Positions 1-8,888 are shown, counted from the stretch's first letter. The stretch: DNA of 16,000 bases from Owenia fusiformis (GCA_903813345.2 CAIIXF020000400.1:1-16000); one strand, 5' to 3'. A program made the numbers and translations. Notes: generated by a model from the letters alone, not told the origin.

Positions 1-2
1 AC

Positions 3-536
3 ACGAACAATCCCAGTGAGAGACCAAGACTGACAAAGTTTGTCAAGGAAGGAAAAAGTGTTCAACACAAACCATTACAGCCTTCCTTCCAATCAAACAT
101 TCTTTCAAAAGCCAATGATTGGACTCTGAAAGTGGATCTGTTCCAGAGACTTATCTTCCCGCAGGAGATAGTTGTCACCAATCTCCGCCCTGATATGTTA
201 CTGACCTCTGCCACCAGCAAGACACTAATCATCATAGAGCTAACTGTCCCATGGGAAGACCGCTTTGACATCTCCCATCAGTTAAAAGAGGCAAAGTATC
301 AAGATTTAGTCGACGAAGCCAAGGCCAAAGGTTGGCACACGCTCCAGTACCCCATAGAAGTGGGCTGTAGAGGCTTTCCAGCTCCATCTCTTCGCTACTT
401 CCTTTCTCAAATCGGATTGCCACCAACGCAGCTTAAGACAGCAATCCAAGCAGTTGGTATGGAAGCAGAGTCCAGCTCAAGGTGGATTTGGCTGAAGAGG
501 AAAGACAGGTGGTGTCCTTCAGCGAGTGATGGTTAA
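3..536 (+). CDS. C-terminal end of a retroelement (reverse-transcriptase family) protein, 5' end off the window
   Basis: The frame is open from the left edge of the window to a TAA at 534-536, giving 177 residues with no stop, so the first GTG or ATG inside it is not a real start. The protein resembles, from memory of the family, the C-terminal part of large RT-containing proteins found in fish, corals and molluscs. The recognisable blocks are FVKEGK near the start, LRPDMLL around residue 65, IIELTVPWED around residue 80, AKYQDLVDEAKAKGWHT, then PIEVGCRGFPAPSLR and a terminal RWIWLKRKDRW. The RPD...ELT spacing is like a PD-(D/E)xK nuclease core with T in place of the usual lysine. A restriction-like endonuclease origin is therefore inference. 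No RT catalytic motif lies in this window. The undamaged frame suggests a fairly young copy, or an element whose body continues to the left. Confidence 0.68.
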   Translation, partial: TNNPSERPRLTKFVKEGKSVQHKPLQPSFQSNILSKANDWTLKVDLFQRLIFPQEIVVTNLRPDMLLTSATSKTLIIIELTVPWEDRFDISHQLKEAKYQDLVDEAKAKGWHTLQYPIEVGCRGFPAPSLRYFLSQIGLPPTQLKTAIQAVGMEAESSSRWIWLKRKDRWCPSASDG

Positions 537-1836
537 GATCAGCCATTACTGTCCCACTGAGTAGAAGCATACATGTTAAGGGGCGAAATGTTGTCGATAG
601 TGAGGTACCTGCTGATGACGCAGTGAAGGACTCCCACATGTTTCTCTTAGACACTAACCACTGTTGTGCGTATCCCTGTTCAAATTGTAGCGATGCATCG
701 CCAATTTTTATAAACAAAAAAGATAGACGTCCATAGATGTACGTCATATTAAACAATGTAATGATTTCATTTCAAAATTCATTAAGGTTTTTATGAGTAA
801 CAAGTGATCTTTAACGATTTTATTAGTTACATTGATAGATAGATCTACTGATCTATACTAGCTTATTAAATATGACTTTTTAAAATCCCGTTTATGATAT
901 ATCTGAAAAGTTTCAATAGTTCTATCAAATTGAAGTAATTCTGTAATTGTTCTGTTTCAATTTTAAATGCACCTGACCCCCCTGTCTGTTAGTGTTATGA
1001 AAAATACTTTGTCTGCATTACGGTTAACTGTGAATTTAGTTAGTTCAATGGGACAACGTACATTCGAGTTGACAACATACACTTATGATTTTTTAAATTA
1101 TAGCCAAAATGTTAATACTTATTAAATCTTCAACAGACTAATTGTGCTAGTTAAAGAAACATATTCTCATAAAAATCTTCGTCACTCTTAGACGACAGGG
1201 GAGGAAATGATCAAAGGAAATGTGTAAAAACACAACATTTTCCAACCAACCAATTATATGGGTAGATTGACTACGAAAAGTCAAATGTCTTCCTAAACGA
1301 ATACACAAAAATCAAACATGAAATCCTTAATGCATTTCTCAGATTATTTTTTTAAAATCTACATCAAACCTACATCATTATCTTTGCTTCAAATCGGTTA
1401 AAAGGTGACATTGTACATCAAAAGTGTACTACGGTATATTTTGTCACTGTACCTTGTCGATGGTTAGGCGTGAGCCAGTGTTAGGAGCTATTGCTATTGT
1501 TAAATGCTTGTATTAGGATCAATACTAAATCATTTGACGCGCCCAAATTAAGTTGAAGAAACTCCATTCAGTTTATAATAAAAACTCATGGAGAGCCATA
1601 AAATCATGGAAAGCCCATTAGGACAGATTCTATGGTGCTTAGCAAAAAGCAAATTGCAGTTATCCAGGGAGAAGGGTGTGTCACAACTTACAAAACAGTG
1701 AAAGTGTTAGTGGCAACATGTCCTTTTACCAAGTTGCCAAATTTCGTCAACTGGCTGATGTTCCATTCTCTGGTGTTTCAAAGTACAGTGATATATCAAT
1801 CATGTTCTGATATGTAACTCCGATAACTGTGATAAC
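537..1836. other. Retroelement 3' flank, then AT-rich DNA without a supported gene
   Basis: The first 150 to 200 bases after the retroelement stop are less AT-rich than what follows and probably include its 3' untranslated region. No poly(A) tail or target-site duplication could be placed, although a short A-run sits near 715-721. From about 760 onward the sequence is AT-rich with frequent stops in all frames. The small open frames here show no recognisable motif or domain. Nothing else was seen. Confidence 0.4.
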
Positions 1837-1900
1837 TCATTGTTTTCAATATTAACTAAGGGTTTAGTTGAAGTAGCAGTAGTATAAGTTATTGAATGAT
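1837..1900 (+). repeat. 64-bp direct repeat, copy 1 (segment A)
   Basis: The segment starting TCATTGTTTTCAATATTAAC recurs at 2780-2843 with only two mismatches in 64 bases (G to C at base 26, A to G at base 59). Homology stops abruptly at both ends. The second copy abuts and slightly overlaps the left arm of the palindrome beginning at 2831. This suggests that segment A belongs to, or was duplicated together with, one end of a mobile element. Confidence 0.85.
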
Positions 1901-2529
1901 CTTCATGTCATCCTTGCATGTTTGGTACTTTTTGATAACTAAATTCCATTTCACTATCATCCCACCACCATTCCACATTTGATTCCACTAAACCCAGCAT
2001 ATGGGGTTTATGTATCCCAGCTTATTAGATATAGCAGGGCTTGTTCAAAATATCTAGATTTCAAATCAAGACACCATATTTAGTGACCAAGCTGTTAAGA
2101 CAAGGTTATACTTGTAAAAAATTTAAGAAATCTTTTCTGGGCTTTGCTGAAAAGTACAAGTCTTTAATTTTGAAATTTCAAATTTTACCACTTGAGATGC
2201 TGAAGGATGTAGGAATGGTATAACAAATTGGCAATGAAATCACAATTTTTTCACTTTGCACCTTTTGAGGTGGATCCCGGCTATGGCATCAATGGTTGAG
2301 AAATAGGGATCGAAACCAGCCATAGTTTTCTCCTGATGACCATTGTGAATTGTTGTGTTTTATGGATTATGATGACGGCTTTGCGAACGGATGTTGACCC
2401 TTTGAATTGCCTATGGGCTTCGAGACTGGGTTTTATCTATCCCATATCATCTGAGACTGAATACTCTATCTTTAATGAGTACTAGTATCTACAACTATTT
2501 TTGATGTTATGAGTTTTTCTTCAACATGT
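1901..2529. other. AT-rich DNA, no supported gene
   Basis: This stretch lies between repeat segments A and B. A minus-strand GGTTTCGATCC-like string near 2305-2316 resembles a Pol III B box, but no A box lies at tRNA-like spacing, so no tRNA or SINE is called. The short open frame at 2041-2223 has AT-driven composition and no motif. Nothing further is supported. Confidence 0.4.
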
Positions 2530-2762
2530 ATTGTAATGACTTCAGTATGAATGAAATGTCCCTTGGTGTTCTGGTCCTGGATTGTGATATTGGTTCTCGA
2601 TTAATGGAGGGGGGAGGGGGATGTTAGACATTGTTTCTTTCCACGTTAGATCATGGTTTTGGGATATATGGGGTCTACTTTTCTTATGACAGATTTACAC
2701 TTACAGTTTGCTTTTCTTGTTGGGTTTCTTTATTTAAGCTTTTAGTCACCATTTCCTTTTGG
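2530..2762 (+). repeat. Divergent ~230-bp duplication, copy 1 (segment B)
   Basis: This segment, beginning ATTGTAATGACTTCAGTATG, is repeated in the same orientation at 4941-5172. The first 80 bases are almost identical. The rest carries substitutions and small indels but keeps recognisable blocks such as TCACG-TAGATCATGG, GGGGATATAT, GGTCTACTTTTCTTATGACA and CCTTTTGG. A G-rich run at about 2605-2620 differs in length between the copies. No open frame is conserved between them, so this is a DNA-level repeat and not a duplicated exon. Confidence 0.8.
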
Positions 2763-2779
2763 CATTTGCGTTTATATAT

Positions 2780-2843
2780 TCATTGTTTTCAATATTAACT
2801 AAGGCTTTAGTTGAAGTAGCAGTAGTATAAGTTATTGGATGAT
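2780..2843 (+). repeat. 64-bp direct repeat, copy 2 (segment A')
   Basis: 62 of 64 bases match the copy at 1837-1900. Its last 13 bases overlap the outer part of the left arm of the palindrome at 2831-2970, and homology to copy 1 ends exactly where the palindrome-specific TTTAAAATGC begins. Confidence 0.85.
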
Positions 2844-2970
2844 TTAAAATGCAATACAGTATATATTCTGCTCGAAACATTCTGTGTTGGAACGAGACGA
2901 AGTCGAGTGCCAATACATAATATCGAGAGCAGAATATATCCTGTATTGCACCTCAAATCATTCTATAACG
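2831..2970. mobile_element. Foldback/MITE-like palindrome 1
   Basis: The left arm (GTTATTGGATGATTTAAAATGC...) and the reverse complement of the right arm (GTTATAGAATGATTTGAGGTGC...) match for about 40 bases with few mismatches, including a shared GCAATACAG and ATATATTCTGCTC. The arms continue with lower identity to a central tip, CGAGACGAAGTCGAG, near 2894-2908. No coding capacity is present, so this looks like a non-autonomous foldback or MITE. The superfamily is unknown because a target-site duplication could not be fixed. Confidence 0.7.
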
Positions 2971-3019
2971 TTTCTATCGTGTGGTCTTAGGCCAATACAT
3001 TTTACTCAGGAGTAATATT

Positions 3020-3111
3020 CTGTATTGCTACTGAGATTGTCCCCTCTGTAAAAAATATTTTCTGTGTTGCTACGGAGATGATCAATGAGGACAATCTCAG
3101 TAGCAATACAG
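3020..3111. repeat. 23-bp perfect inverted repeat next to palindrome 1
   Basis: CTGTATTGCTACTGAGATTG... at 3020-3042 is perfectly inverted at 3089-3111. A degenerate inner copy of the arm (CTGTGTTGCTACGGAGATGATC) sits at 3062-3083. The words CAATACA and TGTATTG also occur repeatedly in palindrome 1, so this is probably part of the same composite element or of a sister element inserted beside it. Confidence 0.75.
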
Positions 3112-3409
3112 ATTGTTACGGCACAAGATCTGACCAATCAGAGGGCTTTATTTTACAGATCATACGATAAGTAAGCTGATTACCCTCCAGATTCATGGAA
3201 TTTTGAAATGAACAAGGATTCCAATTCCTCATTCATGACTTTATGAACTCTGAATGCCTTGTTGAAATGTTTTCCACTACCGTCAATTGAACTGCATATA
3301 TCTAAGATTCTATAAGTATGTCCTCGAACCCTTAATCTTATAATCTCATGAAAAAATTTATTTGTGAATGACACCCTCATTATTTCAGTTTTAATGTATA
3401 AAGGAGACA
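3112..3409. other. Interval between palindrome complex and segment C
   Basis: This AT-rich interval contains a CCAAT string near 3134 and a 66-codon open frame on the minus strand (3180-3380) with no recognisable motif. Nothing here is supported as a gene. Confidence 0.35.
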
Positions 3410-3536
3410 GTTCCTAAACCTTAAAACAATGGTATTTTGCAGCATAATTTACTAGGATATGATTCTTCATGAACTAGCCCCCCCCACCCAATCTACACAA
3501 ATTCACAACAATCAAATCCTGTTTCTATAGAACCAT
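3410..3536 (+). repeat. Divergent ~115-125-bp duplication, copy 1 (segment C)
   Basis: This segment resembles 4823-4930 in the same orientation. Shared blocks are CTAAAC-TTAAAACAATG, GCAGCATAA, AACTAGCCCCCC, ACAATCAAAT and TTTC-ATAGAA. The copies differ by small indels, including the length of the C-run at 3478-3485. It lies 3' of segment B, whereas the second copy C' lies 5' of B'. Confidence 0.7.
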
Positions 3537-3663
3537 CAAGAATTACCAAATTAATTCAAATTACTGATGACATATACATTTATTCTGTCTGAAAAATTGG
3601 TGGTTATTTGCTGCATTGTTGTAAAGTTATTAATCATTTTCAATGTGTCCCCTACTTTTGTCA

Positions 3664-3713
3664 TGCGGGAGGGGTAGTGGAGGAGGGAGAGGGGTTATAA
3701 ATATTGAGGGGGG
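3664..3713 (+). other. G-rich tract with quadruplex potential
   Basis: G-runs of 3, 4, 3, 4 and 6 occur within 50 bases at 3667-3713 on the + strand, in otherwise AT-rich DNA. The spacing allows a long-loop G-quadruplex. A function is not implied by the sequence alone. Confidence 0.45.
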
Positions 3714-3769
3714 ATAAAAAACAAATCATAGAAAGTGTTAACTGATACCAGAATCATACCTTCTGTTGA

Positions 3770-3781
3770 AATTGTGATAAT
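3770..3781. repeat. 12-bp target-site duplication, left copy
   Basis: AATTGTGATAAT here is identical to 4620-4631. The two copies exactly bracket the minus-strand LINE fragment. The last base also counts as the first T of the oligo-T run, so the tail boundary is uncertain by one base. Confidence 0.85.
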
Positions 3782-4619
3782 TTTTTTTTGTTTATTGTTT
3801 TCTCAATATACATTTTCGTTACACAAGACAAGATACAAGTGATTTGCTATGAGCCGTTTTTACAAAGGAAATAGAAATACAAAGATATTCGACACACAAA
3901 CCCATTCCAATCACACGACATTCATTCATATCATGCATACCACACACATACAATCACTCATCAAAAATATTTTCCAGTCTAACACCTTCGTTTAGATAGG
4001 CTTGTGGCATGTTGGAATAATAAGCTCTATGTACATAGTATAGTATTTTAATATCAAAAGGGAAAAGTTAAACTTTCTAAAATGTTTCCTATCGAAATAC
4101 CCAACAATGACGTGTTGCTCATTTAAGTGTATATCCTTTTCTCTCCATTGATCTCCGAAATATTTTAAAAGACTCTTGATGTTCTTGCACTCCCAAAAAC
4201 GGTGGACAATCGTCTCTTTTTGGCCGCAAAAATCGCATTTATCATTCGTACGTATACCAACAAGTTTAAGTACAAGTTTGAGGCATAAATATTATTAATA
4301 ATCTTATACTGTAATTCCCAAAAAGCGTGTTTTTTTGTTGTGTCATATACCATTGAACACATATTTCGAGCGTTAACATTATATTTGCAACATAAGCGCT
4401 TAACGCTTATTGATTCTAAGAAACATTGTTGATTGATGTACTATTGAATCATTTTTGTATTCAAATTTTTGATGTGGACCGTTTTGTTACCAATTAAAAA
4501 CTGCTCGATGCTTTCAGTATATTCGGTTTCACACTTCGCTTTCGGATCGCTTTTTAAAATTGATTTCCATTTCTTTGGGATGGAAGATATTAGGCTAATG
4601 TAATCTAAAAAATTTTGAT
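3782..4619 (-). mobile_element. 5'-truncated non-LTR retrotransposon (LINE) insertion
   Basis: The boundaries are set by perfect 12-bp direct repeats at 3770-3781 and 4620-4631. On the minus strand the fragment runs from decayed ORF2-type coding sequence (4619 down to about 3954) through a short 3' untranslated region. It ends with an AATAAA at 3796-3791 and an A-run of about 9 (T-run at 3781-3789). This is the expected outcome of target-primed reverse transcription with 5' truncation. Only about 840 bases of the element are present. It interrupts host DNA lying between repeat segments C and C'. Confidence 0.88.
3954..4619 (-). pseudogene. Broken C-terminal region of LINE reverse-transcriptase protein with CCHC finger
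   Basis: Read on the minus strand, the fragment starts in-frame with QNFLDYISLISSIPKKWK, a block typical of the region after the RT domain in L1/Tx1-like elements. One in-frame TAG (4443-4441) interrupts it, after which the same frame continues through ...AFWELQYKIINNIYASN. A frameshift near 4265 then leads into KCDFCGQKETIVHRFWEC, which is the C-x2-C-x7-H-x4-C zinc-binding motif seen at the C-terminus of many non-LTR RT proteins. A second probable frameshift near 4050 brings in a tail ending at TGA 4956-equivalent position 3956-3954. The RT catalytic core is missing through 5' truncation. Assignment to the L1/Tx1 side of LINE diversity is inference; LINE origin is strongly supported. Confidence 0.85.
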
Positions 4620-4631
4620 AATTGTGATAAT
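4620..4631. repeat. 12-bp target-site duplication, right copy
   Basis: Perfect copy of AATTGTGATAAT at 3770-3781. It marks the 5' (truncated) end of the minus-strand LINE insertion. Confidence 0.85.
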
Positions 4632-4822
4632 ACAGGCTATACAATTGAAGTTATCTACTATAAAGTAGGCTTGATCATTCAGTTAAATGCCACGTCCACT
4701 TTGGATTATTTAGAAGGGGCGGGTCATAGAAAAAAAAATTTAAAATATTTTTGATTGAGACTCAATCATCGTTCCAATTCTAATGCATGCAGGTATTGCA
4801 GGACATACATGTATATATGCAA

Positions 4823-4930
4823 TTTTCTAAACATTAAAACAATGCTATTTTTGCAGCATAACTTAACTAGCCCCCCAAAATAGACATAAATTACAAATTT
4901 TGACAATCAAATTTTGTTTCCATAGAAACG
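4823..4930 (+). repeat. Divergent duplication, copy 2 (segment C')
   Basis: Partner of 3410-3536. Here it is followed after about 10 bases by segment B', while in the first locus segment B lies upstream of C. The C-run is shorter (six). Confidence 0.7.
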
Positions 4931-4940
4931 ATCATACTTA

Positions 4941-5172
4941 ATTGTAATGACTTCAGTATGAATGAAATGTCCCTTGGGGTTCTGGTACTGGATTGTGATA
5001 TTGGTTCTCGATTGAAGAGGGTGAAGGGGGTGTGAGAAATTATTTCTTTTCACGTAGATCATGGTTTGGGGATATATATAATAGGGTCTACTTTTCTTAT
5101 GACAGGTATACACTTGTAGTTTTCTTTCAATCTTGCTTTGTTTCTTTACAGTTTTCGGTCCTTTCCCTTTGG
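4941..5172 (+). repeat. Divergent duplication, copy 2 (segment B')
   Basis: Partner of 2530-2762, with nearly identical first 80 bases and lower identity afterwards. Overlapping short frames (5032-5220 +, 4907-5113 -) are not conserved in the other copy and are taken as chance. Confidence 0.8.
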
Positions 5173-5287
5173 AGAGAATTCGAGCCCTATATTAAAAAGA
5201 GAAAAGGTTTCTTGACCTGAAATGAAATGATTTATATAGGCAACCAAAAATAAAGTCAATGTCACTCAAGTCTGACGACTGGAGGCT

Positions 5288-5335
5288 GAAGACAGAGGCT
5301 GAACGCGCATGGAAGACCGAGGCTGAATGCGCATG
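5288..5335 (+). repeat. Two tandem 24-bp units, less AT-rich than surroundings
   Basis: GAAGAC(A/C)GAGGCTGAA(C/T)GCGCATG occurs twice in immediate tandem with two mismatches. A degenerate partial unit (GACTGGAGGCTGAA) precedes it. The length is a multiple of three, but no supported reading frame runs through it. Confidence 0.75.
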
Positions 5336-6295
5336 GGTAGAATAGAATGGACGTATTTTTAAGGTGCAGTGGTACTTAAAAAGATGTTAATGAGACTTCT
5401 CCGTGGCATTTTTTCTTTATTCCTTTTTGTTTTGAATTTTTTACACCATAACTTTAACTAACTACTCATTATGCAACTTTTCACCACGTAGAATTTTAAA
5501 ATATAAAGTTTGAAAATTCCATTTTTATAATGAGCTCAATGGGAAAAACGAAATAATTTGAATTATCTTCAAACGTAGCTGCGCGATTTTCTTGAAATTG
5601 ACAGATATAATAAATATTGGTTAGACGAAATGTTTGAAGAAAAATGAAGAAAATTCAATGTCCTGGTTACGCAAAATATAGAAAAATGTGAAATAATCAT
5701 AAAAACCTGTAAAAATAGACTGAAGGGGTGATATTATTTTTAATGTGCCTTTCACTACTACAGGGTAACCATAGTTTTGGTAATGGTTTACTAATTTTGA
5801 AATTATATCTTCTAGCACATGTATCAAGCACAAGTAATACAATAAGTGAGTTATCATTAATTGGAATGGTATTATTGTATTCCTTAGCAATGATGACAAA
5901 AAGGTAAAATCGATCATATCACATACTAGTTCTTACCATCAAATCGATCTATAATGCATTAAACAATATAGACGTGTCGCAAAAAGGTGGCGCATTTGTT
6001 TTTTAGGGTATCGCGTGAATGTAACTTTGATTCCCCGGATTATAAGATAATATTCTAATTAAAGTTATATATCATTTTAAAGCTGTTTCGATGACGTTTT
6101 TAGATCAACTACACTCCGTTCACGATTCTTGCGCGTTCTATTTTAAAAAAGATTTTTTACCAAAACATCTGCCGGCAAATATCCCCTGTTGACACGTTAC
6201 ATTTTGAATTATTTTTCGTCTTTAAACGCTCATAACTCAAACAATATATGACTATTATACTTATGTTTCGTCTAGATAAAGGTAGATGGAAGTTT
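5336..6295. other. AT-rich DNA, no supported gene
   Basis: A 98-codon minus-strand frame at 5621-5917 is rich in L, I, F and Y as expected from AT-rich DNA. It shows no motif and its start is arbitrary. Nothing else was recognised. Confidence 0.35.
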
Positions 6296-6360
6296 GGTAG
6301 TTTAGAAAATACATCACCAAGAAAATGCATTTTCTAAAATTTTGGGGCTCCCAGAGGGTA
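6296..6360 (-). repeat. Dispersed ~60-bp repeat, minus-oriented copy
   Basis: The reverse complement (TACCCTCTGGGAGCC ... ATGCATTTTCTTGGTG ... TCTAAACTACC) matches 10372-10428, apart from a small gap and several substitutions. A perfect 16-bp palindrome, AGAAAATGCATTTTCT, lies at 6320-6335. Homology ends sharply at the TACCCTC side. Confidence 0.75.
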
Positions 6361-6773
6361 AATTTAAATTATGAATTTTACTTTTAGATTTTTATGAAAC
6401 AAATTGCCTACATCATTATGTATGTTGTAATATTATACATTAATTAATAAGAGGTACTAAAGTATTACTACTACACATTTAATTTTTAAATGTTATTATC
6501 GAATTCAAATATAAATCAACTATTTAACTGAGCCAAGTATTGGATGATTGGAGGCAGTATTGATCAAATTTGCAAAGGGTTAATTTTATTCTCACCTGTC
6601 TCAACAAAACAGGAATATCCCAGAATTCATACAGTCATACTTCTCTTATGTAAACTATATCATTGATTGGCCAAGGGTTCATCTATAATCCTGGGAAATG
6701 ACCTCTTCTGGACGAAAAGCGTGGGAACATCTGATATGACCAGTTCCCATAACAGTGTGTCACCTCACTGTAT

Positions 6774-6848
6774 GTACAGTGATCGGCTTCTATTAAAAGT
6801 GCGTGATCAAAGACTCGACAAGATGCGGAAAATTCGAAATGTCGGAGG
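6774..6848 (-). repeat. Dispersed ~75-bp repeat, minus-oriented copy
   Basis: The reverse complement is highly similar to 8814-8888, sharing GCATCTTGTCGAGTCTTTGA followed by TCACGCACTTTTAATAG and CGATCACTGTA-ATACAGTG. The open frames across the two copies share a stretch of identical residues (ASCRVFDHALLI). The nucleotide identity includes third codon positions, which argues for a DNA repeat rather than a conserved protein. Confidence 0.85.
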
Positions 6849-6888
6849 AAAGGTATGTTTGTTTCTCTTTTCTTTACCACCTTAATGA

Positions 6889-8813
6889 CATTTTACCTAC
6901 AGATGGTATTCCATATGCTGTATAAGAGACTCAAGATTCATTTGGTAACAGGATTCGGTGATTGGTTCAACCGAAATACCTGAACTGAGTTAATAAATGA
7001 AGCAAAATCAAAAAACCTGCCGAATGAAAATGTATATTTCACCAAATTTTCTGTTTTTAGATTACCAAAACCACAAAACCAACATGCTTATGGTTAATAT
7101 ACATAATACTTAACATTACATGCATATCAGACGTTCCAACTCCCCTTCAGTATCGAGTAAGAAGGATGTTATGAAAACAATTTATGATCAGCCAAGTGGG
7201 TGATTTTACCATGTGGATTCTAATGATATGTTCTTTGCATTTCAGAGTGGTTAGGTTTACATGATTTTACTGTCCTTCATTACGAACTCCTAAATTTCAA
7301 ATCATTATAAACCACCTTGTAGAACATCATGAAGAAGAAGAGATGAAGATGAGAAAGATTACTGAAAATAGAGGCAAATCTAGAATGATAACAAGAAATT
7401 TCTCTGGAATAATACCAAATGAAGTGAAATCAATAAATAAACACATACTTGTAGAAAGTGATGAATTCATGACAATTTCAGTGATTGACAATAATCGAAT
7501 GAAATCATCCAGAATCTCTGATTCAACAACTGCTACAAAATCAAATAAAATTACCAATGAAATGAAATTGCAATAGAACGAGAATATCAATTAGTAATGA
7601 AATGACAATAAATGATTCTGAAATTACAATAGACTCTCATTCTCCAATAGTGTCCACCAGTTAATCTGAGATGATACCCCTCTGAGCAAAGCCTAAACTG
7701 GAACTTTTACTCGGTCCCATCGATCCACATAACTCTGTCATTAGAGATAATAGCATGGTATTTATTTCACATTTTGTAGAGTTTCTCTTAAAACGCTCAC
7801 TGGTCGTTTATTTTGCATTCGATTACATACAATTCTAAAATTCTCAAGCTAATCACTTATAGACCTTAGTTGAAAATTGGTCAATAAATCTACTGAATAT
7901 TGAATACCTTAGAGGAGTTTTCCCTTATACCTGTCATTTATATATGACCCAAGTTAGCCACCTCGTGGTGAAACTGGGAACTGACTACTGGCATCTACTG
8001 AAGGTTATTACGTCATTACATTACTTATTGATACCTTGCTGCAAAAGAATGATTTAACTCCCCAATGAAATAGATAATGTACAATTCAGATTTTATATTT
8101 TATTACAATTACAATTACATTACAATTCGACAATCATCTTGGATGCCAAGGTGTATAGTTCTCATACCTTGGGATCAGAGGCGTAAAATAAATGGACTAA
8201 AATGGAACTTAAAAAACGGTTCCACTTGTAAGGTGTTAGGGCTTACGCTTCAAGAGGTGTTTCACTTAGCAGGTTCTAGAGGTTCAGTGTATATATCATT
8301 TAATGGTAATGTATTCAAATCTAGGCAGAAAAACAAAATGAACACACACACAGTGACCATTTAATTGACTGAATCAGTTTGGACATACATTTTGCGAGAT
8401 CCCCATTTTCTTCTCTTGAAAAGCATATGGGTGTATGGTTTGCTGAAACTCACGCTATTGGCTGATCCATTCGTTTCTGTGTTAAAATATTTATTCCATG
8501 TTATTGAAGGGGAAATGTGAATTTCATCATGGTCAAATGGAAGTCCAAGACCCTACCTAAGTATAAAAAATTAAAGAGAGTAAAAATGTTCTATTGTTTT
8601 TGATATTTTCAAGCTTTTTAAATAAAATAACACATATTGTATCGCATTTATATCTTTAAATTGTAAAATCAATAACATATACGAAAAATGGTCAAACTAA
8701 TATATATTTCTCAAAGCATATGTGTGTTCTTGTGCCTACAAAACCTAATTGAATCACCAGTAGCCTGTAATATAAACACAAATAAATCTTTTAAAAGTAA
8801 CCGTTACCAAATA
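6889..8813. other. AT-rich interval between inverted ~75-bp repeats, no supported gene
   Basis: The stretch 7329-7620 is purine-rich on the + strand, with repeated AATGAAAT and CAATAG words. Both strands therefore show open frames (7343-7576 +, 7327-7590 -) of low complexity. A 95-codon + frame at 8077-8364 begins in an (ATTACA)-like microsatellite at about 8100-8128. Its second half looks less AT-biased, but no domain was recognised. None is called as a gene. Confidence 0.35.
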
Positions 8814-8888
8814 TTTGAATTTTGCGCATCTTGTCGAGTCTTTGATCACGCACTTTTAATAGTAGGCGATCACTGTATATACAGTGCA
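8814..8888 (+). repeat. Dispersed ~75-bp repeat, plus-oriented copy
   Basis: Partner of 6774-6848 in opposite orientation, about 2 kb away. It ends in the near-palindrome CACTGTATATACAGTG. Flanking DNA is not homologous on either side. Confidence 0.85.

Noticed and set aside
433-756. 107-codon minus-strand open frame
   Set aside because: It overlaps the end of the well-supported + strand retroelement frame antisense and shows no motif.
1632-1817. 61-codon + open frame
   Set aside because: Isolated, short, with no recognised motif or supporting signals.
2300-2350. Pol III B-box-like GGTTTCGATCC on the minus strand
   Set aside because: No A box at proper spacing and no tRNA fold, so no SINE or tRNA is called.
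5621-5917. 98-codon minus-strand frame rich in hydrophobic residues
   Set aside because: Composition follows AT-rich DNA; there is no domain, no good start context and no neighbours.
6683-6880. Shared peptide ASCRVFDHALLI with the frame at 8688-8909
   Set aside because: The nucleotide identity covers third positions as well and stops at the repeat borders, so it reflects a DNA repeat and not a conserved protein.
7327-7590. Opposed open frames on both strands
   Set aside because: A purine-rich low-complexity stretch removes stops on both strands, and there is no conserved motif.
8077-8364. 95-codon + open frame
   Set aside because: It starts within a microsatellite-like tract. The later part looks somewhat protein-like but matches nothing I recognise.
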